Shown piece by piece: positions 49,811 to 61,064 of a DNA stretch of 64,000 nucleotides; position 1 is the first letter of the stretch, and each line of letters starts with the position of its first letter. This stretch comes from Vibrio fluvialis (lineage in GTDB: Bacteria > Pseudomonadota > Gammaproteobacteria > Enterobacterales > Vibrionaceae). Made by a program: the position numbers and the translations under genes. The stretch lies in the NCBI RefSeq assembly GCF_900460245.1, contig NZ_UHIP01000001.1:744001-808000 (forward strand), in the 5' to 3' direction. A model generated the notes under the pieces. That model did not search any database. It had not been told where the DNA came from and saw only the letters and a list, made by a program, of their open reading frames with translations.

Positions 49811-50563
49811 ATGATTAGCCGCTTAGCACGGATTCTATCCCCAATATTGATGTTGGTATTAGTCGGTTGTAGCTCAACACCCAATACCACATCGAGTGAT
49901 ACTACTTCGAACGATCCACTGGAAGGTTTTAACCGTGCCATGTGGACCGTTAACTATGATTATCTCGACCCGTATCTGGTGCGTCCTGTCTCACTGGCTT
50001 ACGTCGACTACGTACCGCAACCGATACGTCATGGCATCGCCAACTTCCTGGCGAACCTGGATGAACCTTCCAGCATGGTGAACAACCTGCTGATGGGCAA
50101 TGGCACTAAAGCTCTCGACCACTTCAACCGTTTCTGGATTAACAGCACTTTTGGTCTTTTGGGTCTTATTGATATTGCATCGGAAGCGGGCATTACCAAA
50201 CACGATGAAAAAGCGTTCAGTGATGCTGCAGGGCATTATGGGGTAGGCAACGGGCCATACGTGATGGTGCCGGGTTACGGGCCGTTTACCGTGCGTGAAA
50301 CTACCGATGTCGTCGATGGTTTGTATGTACCACTGTCGTATCTCAACATATGGGCCAGCATCGGTAAGTGGGCATTGGAAGGCATGGAAACCCGTGCGTC
50401 GTTAGTGTCGCAAGAGGCGATGCTCGACAATTCGCCAGATCCTTACGCGTTGACTCGTGAAGTCTATCTGCAGCACCGTGATTTTACCGCTGAGATAGAG
50501 AAAAACGATTACAACGATGCTGAGGAAGATTACCTCGACAGCTATATGGAAGAAAATTTCTAA
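49811..50563 (+). CDS. mlaA: Outer-membrane lipid asymmetry lipoprotein MlaA (VacJ)
   Basis: Outer-membrane part of the Mla system that removes misplaced phospholipids from the outer leaflet. 250 residues with a lipoprotein signal ending LVLVGCSS (lipobox cysteine near residue 20). DPLEGFNRAMWTVNYDYLDPYLVRPV and GHYGVGNGPYVMVPGYGPFTVRE are conserved. The other mla genes are elsewhere, as usual. Confidence 0.95.
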   Translation: MISRLARILSPILMLVLVGCSSTPNTTSSDTTSNDPLEGFNRAMWTVNYDYLDPYLVRPVSLAYVDYVPQPIRHGIANFLANLDEPSSMVNNLLMGNGTKALDHFNRFWINSTFGLLGLIDIASEAGITKHDEKAFSDAAGHYGVGNGPYVMVPGYGPFTVRETTDVVDGLYVPLSYLNIWASIGKWALEGMETRASLVSQEAMLDNSPDPYALTREVYLQHRDFTAEIEKNDYNDAEEDYLDSYMEENF

Positions 50564-50571
50564 TGGATAGC

Positions 50572-50597
50572 CGGCTTAACCCATAGCGGTTAAGCCG
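50572..50597. terminator. Hairpin between mlaA and the SDR-like gene
   Basis: CGGCTTAACC and GGTTAAGCCG are perfect 10-base arms with a 6-base loop between converging genes; the repeat overlaps the SDR stop codon. No clear T-run on either side. Confidence 0.6.
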
Positions 50598-51258
50598 ACA
50601 TCACCCGTCCACTGAAGTATTCATTGGCAACAATGTATTCGGTGTTGCGAATCAACTCATCATTCACCGCTGCCCAGTGCACGCTCTCGTCATTAGCGGA
50701 AATCATCGGAACCACACCACCTACTCGAATGTTGAATGGCGTCAACTCTTTGGCCCAGCTTTGGGTAAAGCCGGAAACCATGGATGTCGCATTTTCAATG
50801 CCCGGCATATCCTGCGGTGAGTTGTAAGACAGTACATTGACAATCACACCTTTAGCGGAGCGATGACGCATGCGTTCTGAGCAGGCTTGACCAAAGGTAA
50901 ACAGCGATGAGGCCATCAACGCCAACTTCTGAATAAACAGCTCAGCCGGATGTTCATCCACAACGGAAGGTAACGGGGCATTGGGCCAGTTATTGATCAG
51001 TACGTCGGGCACACTCTGGTAGGTATGCTCAATGTGATCGAGCATATTGTGAATGCTGTGTAATGAGTAATCGGCTAAATGGTACTGCTCGACCTCATGG
51101 GAGATATCCCGGCAACGTTTAAAGGTCTCGAGCAATCCTTGCTGGTTGGTGTCACACAGTATGACTCTTGCACCCAGTCGCGCAAAATGGATGGCCAGTG
51201 TACTACCGAGCAATGAGCTTGCTGAAGTAATCAGAACCAGTGCACTTTCTATATTCAT
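50590..51258 (-). CDS. SDR-fold protein lacking the catalytic residues
   Basis: About 222 residues with a short-chain dehydrogenase Rossmann fold: VLITSASSLLGSTLAIHFARLGARVILCD, then DVLINNWPNA and the C-terminal GFTQSWAKELTPFNIRVGGVVP. The catalytic YxxxK is gone (the matching stretch reads GIENATSMV) and the glycine motif TGxxxGxG is altered to TSASSLLG. It may bind a nucleotide or act as a scaffold but probably is not an active reductase. The ATG at 51258 (MNIESALV) follows an AAAGGTGG site; a longer frame upstream looks non-coding. I recall a homologue at this spot in V. cholerae. Confidence 0.82.
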   Translation of the reverse strand: MNIESALVLITSASSLLGSTLAIHFARLGARVILCDTNQQGLLETFKRCRDISHEVEQYHLADYSLHSIHNMLDHIEHTYQSVPDVLINNWPNAPLPSVVDEHPAELFIQKLALMASSLFTFGQACSERMRHRSAKGVIVNVLSYNSPQDMPGIENATSMVSGFTQSWAKELTPFNIRVGGVVPMISANDESVHWAAVNDELIRNTEYIVANEYFSGRVMSA

Positions 51259-51449
51259 TTTGTGCCCACCTTTTCCATGTTTCTCTCTTGTTTCGTTATG
51301 AAACAGGTCAGGATAGGATGGTTGAATAGCTGTGAGTACGATGTGAATAACTTCAAATAACTTGGTCTGACTGGCGGAAGGGTGACGATTTTTTGCACTC
51401 ATTCACACTCTGACGCAAAGTCAGAGAAAACAATTGCAAAGATGAGCGA

Positions 51450-51953
51450 CTAGGCTTGTGCGCGCAGTTGATCGTGACGCCAAGCCATGTTCAGTTGCGG
51501 GTATAAGTCTGATGGCAACAGGGTTTTCGGTGTTTTCTGTGCCAGATGGCGGCGATCATGACCTGATAGATTGAGATAGATCTCTTCTGGAAAATCTTGA
51601 GTATCTTCAGGGAGATAGGTCAGAGCTTCAGGTTTGAGGTAGTGAGACAGTTTGGCGCTCGCCAATCCACCCTGATGAAACAAGTCAGCCTGACGAGCTG
51701 AAATCTGGTAGGAACTTTGGTCATTACGCAATGCCTGCGGCTCTTGCAGTTCAAAACGCTGGCGCAGCAGTGAATCCGTAGTGTCGACTTGCTCGATGTG
51801 TTCAACCGGAGTGGTATCACGTACGTCGTTAGAGAACAGAGCCAGCAATAAAGAAAAGTCGGCACGACGCCCATGCAAAACAGCCTGGCTGATGCCAGTG
51901 CCGATCTGCAGTTCGTTAATCAGGCCAGCTTTATCTAAAGTGTGTACTTGCAT
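51450..51953 (-). CDS. VC2046/SO_2500 family protein
   Basis: 167 residues of unknown function that I recognise as the small family named for V. cholerae VC2046 and Shewanella SO_2500. No signal peptide or membrane helix. Conserved-looking pieces are LINELQIGTGISQAVLHGRRADFSLLLALFSNDV and the C-terminal LPSDLYPQLNMAWRHDQ. Lies between the SDR-like gene and sodB on the same strand. Confidence 0.8.
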   Translation of the reverse strand: MQVHTLDKAGLINELQIGTGISQAVLHGRRADFSLLLALFSNDVRDTTPVEHIEQVDTTDSLLRQRFELQEPQALRNDQSSYQISARQADLFHQGGLASAKLSHYLKPEALTYLPEDTQDFPEEIYLNLSGHDRRHLAQKTPKTLLPSDLYPQLNMAWRHDQLRAQA

Positions 51954-52026
51954 GGTGTTCTCCGTTTGATGTCCCTTTAACGGCCAAAGTGGCGAAAGCT
52001 TTAGGGCGTTGACGGAGAAAAGTAAT

Positions 52027-52053
52027 AAAAAAAGCCTGCAAAATTGCAGGCTT
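52027..52053 (-). terminator. Terminator of sodB
   Basis: On the minus strand AAGCCTGCAA and TTGCAGGCTT pair around a short loop, followed by T7. Confidence 0.88.
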
Positions 52054-52084
52054 AGTATCGATTGCTTTTTTATCCTATACAGGA

Positions 52085-52669
52085 TTATTTAGCCAGGTTA
52101 GCTGCAACGAATTCCCAGTTAACCAGAGCCCAGAAACCGTTCATGTAATCTGGACGTACGTTACGGTAATCGATGTAGTACGCGTGTTCCCACAGGTCAA
52201 CAGTCAGCAGTGGAGTGACGCCTTCTTCAGTCAGTGGAGTACCTGCGTTAGAAGTGTTAGTGATAGCCAGAGAGCCATCCGCTTTCTTCACAAGCCAAGT
52301 CCAAGATGAACCGAAGTTGTTGATTGCTGAGTCAGTGAATTTTGCTTTGAACTCTTCGAAAGAACCGAATGCTGCGTTGATTGCATCCGCTACTGCGCCA
52401 GTTGGTTCGCCGCCGCCGTTTGGAGACAGACAGTGCCAGTAGAACGTGTGGTTCCAGATTTGCGCTGCGTTGTTGAATACACCGCCAGTTGAAGTCTTGA
52501 TGATCTCTTCCAGAGTTTTACCTTCAAACTCAGTACCAGGGATCAGACCGTTCAGCTTAACAACGTAAGTGTTGTGGTGCTTACCGTGGTGGTAATCAAG
52601 AGTCTCTGCAGAGATGTGTGGTTCCAGTGCGTCTTTAGCGTAAGGAAGAGCTGGTAATTCAAATGCCAT
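52085..52669 (-). CDS. sodB: Superoxide dismutase [Fe]
   Basis: Dismutates superoxide in the cytoplasm. 194 residues. Metal ligands: histidine in [14 protein letters not shown], histidine in [11 protein letters not shown], and aspartate/histidine in [13 protein letters not shown]. The [18 protein letters not shown] start and [13 protein letters not shown] with the GSSWTWL region mark the iron type. I chose MAFELP at 52669 rather than 5 residues upstream. In enterobacteria and vibrios sodB mRNA is a target of the small RNA RyhB, so an iron response is likely. Confidence 0.96.
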   Translation of the reverse strand: MAFELPALPYAKDALEPHISAETLDYHHGKHHNTYVVKLNGLIPGTEFEGKTLEEIIKTSTGGVFNNAAQIWNHTFYWHCLSPNGGGEPTGAVADAINAAFGSFEEFKAKFTDSAINNFGSSWTWLVKKADGSLAITNTSNAGTPLTEEGVTPLLTVDLWEHAYYIDYRNVRPDYMNGFWALVNWEFVAANLAK

Positions 52670-53000
52670 TGCTCGATTCTCCATATAGATGAAAGAGTTA
52701 CCTCTTTCGATTGCTTCCAGTGTTATTTTATATTCGTCGATACGACTGACTTGCGATCTATTTTAGCAAGTTTTTACTTTATTAAAACCCCAATCTTGAG
52801 AAAAATCGTTTATCCATCCGAAGATAGTGAAAGCGACTCTAGGCAAAGTAGGCCGATGAGAAGCGAAAGGCAAGGCGCACTGTGTAAATTTGCCGATTCC
52901 GCGAAACGGATGCTATAACCATAATGATAATGTGCTTTTTATTCTCTACTAATGATTTAGAATGGGCGCCATGAAACTTGAAATCCATTAAGAGGAAGCA
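52670..53000. promoter_or_regulatory. sodB-grxD divergent regulatory region
   Basis: This 331-base gap has no gene. ATAATGATAATG at 52921-52932 resembles half of a Fur box and lies about 70 bases before grxD. An AGAGGAAG ribosome site precedes the grxD ATG. A tiny frame (ATG 52971 to TAA 52991, six codons) lies just upstream without a ribosome site and is probably chance. Confidence 0.35.
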
Positions 53001-53336
53001 ATGGAAACCATCGACAAAATCAAACAGCAAATTGAAGAGAACGCGATCCTTCTGTACATGAAAGGCTCACCAAAACTGCCTAGCTGTGGTTTCTCTTCTC
53101 AAGCTTCACAAGCACTGATGGCTTGTGGTGAAAAATTTGCTTACGTTGATATCCTGCAAAACCCGGATATCCGTGCTGAACTGCCAGTGTACGCTCAATG
53201 GCCAACGTTCCCACAACTTTGGGTTGAAGGTGAACTGATTGGCGGTTGTGACATCATCATCGAGATGTTCCAAAAAGGCGAACTTCAGACACTGATCAAA
53301 GAAGCCGCCGCTCGCGCAGCAAGCAGCGAAGAGTGA
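53001..53336 (+). CDS. grxD: Monothiol glutaredoxin (Grx4 type)
   Basis: Handles [2Fe-2S] clusters with BolA-type partners. 111 residues with the CGFS active site (LPSCGFSSQA), WPTFPQLWVEGELIGGCDI and the start IKQQIEENAILLYMKGSP. It has a good GAGGAAG ribosome site and is followed by a strong terminator. Confidence 0.96.
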   Translation: METIDKIKQQIEENAILLYMKGSPKLPSCGFSSQASQALMACGEKFAYVDILQNPDIRAELPVYAQWPTFPQLWVEGELIGGCDIIIEMFQKGELQTLIKEAAARAASSEE

Positions 53337-53384
53337 TTCTGAGCAGTAAAGATACTGTATAAAATCACAGTTTTACTTGATTTA

Positions 53385-53420
53385 TTAAGGCCACATTCGA
53401 TAATGTGGCCTTAATTTTTT
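53385..53420 (+). terminator. Terminator of grxD
   Basis: TTAAGGCCACATT and AATGTGGCCTTAA form a perfect 13-bp stem around CGAT, followed by T6. Confidence 0.93.
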
Positions 53421-53441
53421 GGTCGTCAGACACTGAACGCT

Positions 53442-55394
53442 ATGACTCGTCTCTTCATTGCAGAAAAACCCAGCCTTGGCCGCGCGATTGCCGATGCGTT
53501 ACCAAAACCGCACAAGAAAGATCAAGGATTTATCCGCTGCGCCAATGGTGACGTGGTGACGTGGTGCATCGGTCATCTGCTTGAGCAGGTGGAACCGGAT
53601 GCTTACGACGAGCGTTACAAAAAGTGGAATCTGTCAGACCTACCTATTGTGCCCGAGCAGTGGCAACTGCGTGCACGCAAATCGGCCAGTAAGCAGCTCA
53701 GCGTGGTGCGCAAACTGCTGAAAGAAGCCAGTCAAATTGTCCACGCCGGAGACCCGGATCGTGAAGGGCAACTGCTGGTGGATGAAGTGATTGACTACTG
53801 CAAAGTGGCCAAAAGCAAAAAAGAGTCGATGGAGCGGCTGCTGATCAGTGACTTGAACTTGCCAGCGGTGAAGCGTGCATTAACCTCGATGCGTAGCAAC
53901 CGCGATTTTATTCCGCTCTCTGTGTCTGCACTGGCACGCTCACGGGCCGATTGGCTGTATGGCATGAACATGTCGCGCGCTTACACGTTGCTCGGCCAGA
54001 AAGCGGGTTATCAGGGTGTGCTCTCGGTCGGGCGTGTGCAGACACCGGTGCTGGGGTTGGTGGTGCGCCGTGATGAAGAGATCGAAAACTTCGTGCCACG
54101 CGATTACTTCACGCTGGATGCGCTGATTCCTTATCAGGATGCCAATGGCGCATTTGATATTCGCGCGCGCTGGAAGCCCAGTGACGCCTGCAAGCCCTGG
54201 CAGGATGAAGAGGGCCGCGTGCTCAACCGTAAACTGGTCGAGAATGTGGCCAGTCGCATCGCCGGACAACCCGCCAAAGTGGTGGAGTCGGAGCAGAACC
54301 AGACCAAGCAGTCTGCGCCGCTGCCCTATTCATTGTCGGCGTTGCAGATCGATGCGGCGAAGCGTTTTAACATGAGTGCGCAACAAGTGCTCGATACCTG
54401 TCAGTCGCTGTATGAAAAACACAAACTGATTACCTATCCGCGTTCCGATTGTCGTTACCTGCCCAAAGAACATTTCGCGCAGGCGCCTTCCGTGACGGCG
54501 GCCATCGCCAATAATGCCAACGAACTGGCAAGCGCAGTGGCTAACGCCGATTTGTTGCGTAAATCCAAAGCGTGGAACGATGCCAAAGTCGACGCGCATC
54601 ATGCCATTATTCCCACGCCCAAGCAGGCCTCGGTCAATGCGCTTTCCAGCTATGAAATGAAGGTGTATCAGCTGATTGCTCGTCAGTATCTGATGCAGTT
54701 TTATCCGCCAGCGGTGTATGCCGAAGCCAAGTTGGTGTTTGACATCGCTGGCGGCACGTTTGTCGCTAAAGGGCGCCAGCTGCTGTCGGCTGGCTGGAAA
54801 ACCCTGACGGGTCAGAAAGAAGAACAGGAAGAGGGTGTGGATACCGTACCGCCGCTACCGGTAGGAACGGTGCTGACGTGCCGTGAAGGTGAAATCAAAG
54901 ATCGCAAAACCGAGCCGCCGCGTCATTTTACTGAGGCAACGTTACTTCAGGCGATGACGGGCATTGCCCGTTTTGTGGCAGACAAAGAGCTGAAAAAAAT
55001 TCTGCGCGAAACCGATGGTTTGGGGACGGAAGCAACCCGAGCGGGCATTCTCGATACGCTGTTCAAGCGTCAGCTACTCATACGCGAAGGTAAGCTGATT
55101 AAAAGTTCGGCGGCCGGACGTGGCCTGATTCATGCGCTACCATCGGATGCGACCTATCCGGATATGACGGCGCACTGGGAGCATCAGTTGCAAGCCATGG
55201 CCGAACGTGGTCAGGCCTATCAGCCGTTTATGCAGGCGCTACAACAACGTATTGATCAACTGATGGCGCAGGTCAAAACAGGGCCAGTACCGGAATCACT
55301 GCGTTCACTGCCGAAAGTAGAACGTCCTGCGTTTAAGCGTAAACGCCGTCCCGGCAGCAACCGAAGTCAGCCGAAAGGACAAAGTCGCACCTAG
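53442..55394 (+). CDS. topB: DNA topoisomerase III
   Basis: Type IA topoisomerase, 650 residues, that decatenates replicating DNA. TOPRIM domain starts [21 protein letters not shown] with [12 protein letters not shown]; the catalytic tyrosine is in [13 protein letters not shown] near residue 330. The C-terminus is a short lysine/arginine-rich tail ([13 protein letters not shown]) in place of zinc fingers, as in E. coli. It marks the boundary between the conserved backbone and the catabolic cluster. Confidence 0.96.
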   Translation: MTRLFIAEKPSLGRAIADALPKPHKKDQGFIRCANGDVVTWCIGHLLEQVEPDAYDERYKKWNLSDLPIVPEQWQLRARKSASKQLSVVRKLLKEASQIVHAGDPDREGQLLVDEVIDYCKVAKSKKESMERLLISDLNLPAVKRALTSMRSNRDFIPLSVSALARSRADWLYGMNMSRAYTLLGQKAGYQGVLSVGRVQTPVLGLVVRRDEEIENFVPRDYFTLDALIPYQDANGAFDIRARWKPSDACKPWQDEEGRVLNRKLVENVASRIAGQPAKVVESEQNQTKQSAPLPYSLSALQIDAAKRFNMSAQQVLDTCQSLYEKHKLITYPRSDCRYLPKEHFAQAPSVTAAIANNANELASAVANADLLRKSKAWNDAKVDAHHAIIPTPKQASVNALSSYEMKVYQLIARQYLMQFYPPAVYAEAKLVFDIAGGTFVAKGRQLLSAGWKTLTGQKEEQEEGVDTVPPLPVGTVLTCREGEIKDRKTEPPRHFTEATLLQAMTGIARFVADKELKKILRETDGLGTEATRAGILDTLFKRQLLIREGKLIKSSAAGRGLIHALPSDATYPDMTAHWEHQLQAMAERGQAYQPFMQALQQRIDQLMAQVKTGPVPESLRSLPKVERPAFKRKRRPGSNRSQPKGQSRT

Positions 55395-55415
55395 CGTGAC
55401 GATAAGAGATGAAGA

Positions 55416-55448
55416 AAGGCCCACTCAGGGGAGAGTCGAGTGAGCCTT
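55416..55448. terminator. Imperfect hairpin between topB and the dioxygenase gene
   Basis: AAGGC-C-CACTC pairs with GAGTG-A-GCCTT around an 11-base loop between converging genes. No long T-run, so it is a weak terminator for either. Confidence 0.5.
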
Positions 55449-55455
55449 GAGCAAA

Positions 55456-56715
55456 TTATTTGCCGCCCGAGACGGAGTAGTTCATCGACACGTTACGCGA
55501 TTTCTGGAATGTGTCGATGTCCTCGCCGCGCATAGACGCGTAGATATGCGGATTCGGCACGCCCACCACTGCGCCCAGTTTCTCCAGCAGGAAGAAACTC
55601 ACGCCGTAGCGAATCATGTCAATCCACTGTTTTTCCGCCACCATGGTCTGTTCCTGTTTGGTTAAACCGAATTCTGTAAACAGAGCTTTGGGTTCTTGTT
55701 TAAAGCGCTCGCGGTGTGCAGGCTCAATCAGGCGATGCAGAAAGTCATTCAGACGATAGGCGCGATGTGCACTCTCCAGCCCAAACGGGTAGGTGCCGGG
55801 CAGTTTTTCTACCCCCGCAATTTCATGTTGAATGTGCTGACGGTATTGCTCGGCCTGCGCGTCGTCAAAACTGTTGCCGAGATCTTCAAAGATCACCGTG
55901 GCGATGTTGGTCATCGAAGGCAGATAGGTAGCGCTGTGCGCCTTCTTTACCTTGTCGGACAGTGCGCCACGCATGATGAGCCACATAATGACTTCTGCGC
56001 CTTCCATACCACCCAGTTCGGCGTATTCCGCCAGACGAATGTCGGCTAATGCTTCTGGCGTCTCTTCCAGCATATCCAGAAAACGCTGATCCCAATCGGT
56101 GTTGTTGAATCCGCAGCGCTCGCCATGCACCTGATGCGACAGGCCGCCTGTCGCAACGATGGCTACGCGCAGATCGGGATCCGGAAAACTCTCAATCGCT
56201 TTGCGCAGGCTCTTACCCAGCTTATAACAGCGTTTGGCGTTCGGAATGGGGAACTGCAAAACGCCCACCTGAAGCGGCACGATGGTGCCTGACCAACCAC
56301 TGGCCTGCGGCGAAATCATCGACAGCGGTGAAAAGCAGCCATGGTCGAGCGGCTTTTTCTGAAACACAGACAGATCGAACTCATCTGCGACCAGTGAGTT
56401 TGCGATGTGACGCGACAGTTCCAGATGGCCTTTGACGGCCGGGTATTGGCGTGCGCCGCCGCCCTCGTCCGCGGTGCGGTACTCATCGTCGACCCCCAGC
56501 GCAAACGGGGAGTAATGGTCGAAAAAGAATGACGTAATGTGGTCATTGAAAATCATGAACAGCACATCGATTTGCTGTTGCTCTACCCATTCCTGCACCA
56601 CTTTGAAGCCAGTGAAAATGGGCTTCCAACCCGGATCGTTGTCCTTGTTGGTGTCTTTTGCATAACCAATGGTCGGTGAATGAGAGGCGCCAATACCGCC
56701 AATAATTCTGGCCAT
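55456..56715 (-). CDS. Fused class III extradiol ring-cleavage dioxygenase (GalA/DesB/LigAB family)
   Basis: 419 residues: a LigB-like catalytic domain (about 1-290) followed by a LigA-like domain (about 310-415, YRLNDFLHRLIEP to FLLEKLGAVVG). Fe(II) ligands should be His12 (GASHSPTIG), His59 (FNDHITSFFFDHY) and Glu238 (GGMEGAEVIMW); His194 in TGGLSHQVHGE is the likely catalytic base. Length and overall sequence resemble gallate dioxygenases GalA of Pseudomonas putida and DesB of Sphingobium, as I recall them. The context (pobA, ligC) instead points to protocatechuate 4,5-cleavage, giving 4-carboxy-2-hydroxymuconate-6-semialdehyde. It may use both. Last gene of the catabolic operon; AAGGAAAA ribosome site. 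No symbol given because the substrate is open. Confidence 0.88.
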   Translation of the reverse strand: MARIIGGIGASHSPTIGYAKDTNKDNDPGWKPIFTGFKVVQEWVEQQQIDVLFMIFNDHITSFFFDHYSPFALGVDDEYRTADEGGGARQYPAVKGHLELSRHIANSLVADEFDLSVFQKKPLDHGCFSPLSMISPQASGWSGTIVPLQVGVLQFPIPNAKRCYKLGKSLRKAIESFPDPDLRVAIVATGGLSHQVHGERCGFNNTDWDQRFLDMLEETPEALADIRLAEYAELGGMEGAEVIMWLIMRGALSDKVKKAHSATYLPSMTNIATVIFEDLGNSFDDAQAEQYRQHIQHEIAGVEKLPGTYPFGLESAHRAYRLNDFLHRLIEPAHRERFKQEPKALFTEFGLTKQEQTMVAEKQWIDMIRYGVSFFLLEKLGAVVGVPNPHIYASMRGEDIDTFQKSRNVSMNYSVSGGK

Positions 56716-56739
56716 GTTGTCTTTTCCTTGTAATCAGTG

Positions 56740-59296
<2,557 letters not shown>

Positions 59297-59297
<1 letters not shown>

Positions 59298-59869
59298 TAC
59301 AACACCTCTTTATGCTGATGATTGGAGTGTGAAGCCGAAGACGACTGCGGCTCTCCGCTGGTCTGTTTAGGTTGATGATGACGAATCATGTCCCAGGTCA
59401 GGATCAGGCAGCGCAGGGTCAACACAGTCGTTGCGAACACCACGATGCGGTAGATCCACGGCATCGGAATCATCAGATCCTGAGTTGTTTCGCCGCTCAT
59501 CACCGCGCCTTCAATTGCTAAATAGAAGCGGTAGGTCATACCGGCCCCCAACAGGGCAAAACCAAGCAGATAGAAAGATTCCAGATACGTTTTGCTGCGG
59601 TCAGACATCTGCTCAGTAAACAGGTCGACTACCACCTGAGAGTCACCCACCGACTGTGGCAGCGTAAACAGCACGGTAAACAGCAAGCCGTATTTAATCA
59701 GTTCCACACCACCGACGAAGGTCAACTCGATACCGCCATCACTCAAACCGTAAAGCGTGCGTGTCACCACATCGAGCAGCGTTACCAGCATCATTCCGAT
59801 CAGGAACACGCCGCTGAACACATGCATCACTTGGGACACCCGGTTAATAAAATTCTTGAGTACAGTCAT
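59297..59869 (-). CDS. TRAP transporter small permease subunit (DctQ family)
   Basis: 190 residues with four membrane helices, typical of DctQ: VFLIGMMLVTLLDVVTRTLYG, LIKYGLLFTVLFTLPQSVGDSQVVVDLF. The C-terminal 30 residues are hydrophilic (Ser/His/Gln-rich). Forms the permease complex with the DctM protein encoded next. Confidence 0.9.
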
Positions 59870-59893
59870 GAGATAACTCCCGGAGTCCGGCCA

Positions 59894-60928
59894 TCAGGCC
59901 GGATTCGCACAGCTGCCCGAAGACAGTTCCATCGCACGTTTGTAGACCGCTTTCGCTGGCAGACCTTTGGCTTCCAGAGCGTCGAGGTAATCCTGAGTCA
60001 CGGAATCGAGTACCGGTTTCCATTCGCTCTGCATGTCGCTGTCGCTCACGGTGTAAATGTTGTCACCCATCTTCTTCGCTTCCGCCATCCCCTTGCTGTC
60101 CAGTGCATCAAATGATTCGCCGGATTTCAGTGACCAGGACATGCCGGAGTTTTTGTCGATCACCGCTTTCAGTTGCGGGTCGAGGCGGTTGTAGACGTCT
60201 TTGTTCATGGTGACGATAAACGCCAGCGAGTAGAGACCACCGATGTCGGTGTGGTTGTTCGCCAGTTCATTGATTTTGAATACTGTCGCGCCTTCCCAAG
60301 GCAGCGCCACACCGTCAATCACGCCGCGTTGCAGCGATTGGTAAGAGTCTGGGGCAGGCATGCCGACCGGCAGCGCTTTGACTTTTTCCAGGAAACTGGC
60401 CACCACGGAGGTTGGGCGGCGGATGCGCAGGTTAGCCAGATCTTCCGGTTTTTCGACCTTCTTATCTTTGGTATGCAGCATGCCCGGACCGTGCGTAAAC
60501 AGGAACAGAGGCTTGGTGTCTTTGTATTCTGAGGCGATCAAACCTTCGTTATACAAACTCTGAATCACACACGAACCCTGCACTGCGGTTTTGACCACGC
60601 CCGGTAGTTCCACTACTTGGGTCAGCGGGAAACGGTTTGCTGTGTAGCCCTGAACGGTTGCCGTCACATCGATGATTTGGTGACTTACGGCATCGTACTG
60701 TGCAGGCGGCTTGGCAAGCATGGAGCTGGCATAGATATCGACTTTGATGCGACCGTCGGAATCTTGTTTCACCTGATCCGCCCAAGCCTGAAAGATGTCT
60801 TTCTGCGCCGCCGAGACGGCAGGCCAGAAATGACCAAAGCGCAGCGTAACGTCAGCAGCCTGAGCGGATGAAGCAGCGATAAGAGTGCCCAGTGCACAAG
60901 CGTAGGTAAGAGTTGTTATCTTTTTCAT
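59894..60928 (-). CDS. TRAP transporter substrate-binding protein (DctP family)
   Basis: 344-residue periplasmic binding protein with a signal peptide ending AASSAQA. RFGHFWPAVSAAQKDIFQAWADQV and the ADLANLRIRRPTS-like region (here EDLANLRIRRPTS) with the arginine that normally binds a carboxylate are visible; MPAPDSYQSLQRGVIDGVALP is another signature. I chose MKKITTL at 60928 over 3 residues upstream. Substrate inferred, from operon context, to be an aromatic carboxylate. Confidence 0.92.
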   Translation of the reverse strand: MKKITTLTYACALGTLIAASSAQAADVTLRFGHFWPAVSAAQKDIFQAWADQVKQDSDGRIKVDIYASSMLAKPPAQYDAVSHQIIDVTATVQGYTANRFPLTQVVELPGVVKTAVQGSCVIQSLYNEGLIASEYKDTKPLFLFTHGPGMLHTKDKKVEKPEDLANLRIRRPTSVVASFLEKVKALPVGMPAPDSYQSLQRGVIDGVALPWEGATVFKINELANNHTDIGGLYSLAFIVTMNKDVYNRLDPQLKAVIDKNSGMSWSLKSGESFDALDSKGMAEAKKMGDNIYTVSDSDMQSEWKPVLDSVTQDYLDALEAKGLPAKAVYKRAMELSSGSCANPA

Positions 60929-61010
60929 TATTCGCATCCATACTTTTGTTTGTTTTCACGTTTGTCCGGTGGTAAATCCGGTGATTCGCAGCAGGCGTGG
61001 TGACGGGCAC

Positions 61011-61035
61011 CGACGGACTGACAGAATGTCCGTCG
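61011..61035. other. Perfect hairpin in the AKR-dctP gap
   Basis: CGACGGAC and GTCCGTCG are 8-base perfect arms around a 9-base loop, in the 136-base gap between the aldo/keto reductase and dctP. No T-run, so an mRNA-stability or processing element fits better than a terminator. A short direct repeat TCCGGTG (60965 and 60977) lies beside it. Confidence 0.45.
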
Positions 61036-61064
61036 TTCGCCTCCTTGCGAGTGTTCTGTATTAC

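Noticed and set aside
52971..52991. Six-codon leader frame before grxD
   Set aside because: No ribosome site and no attenuator-like hairpin; likely chance.
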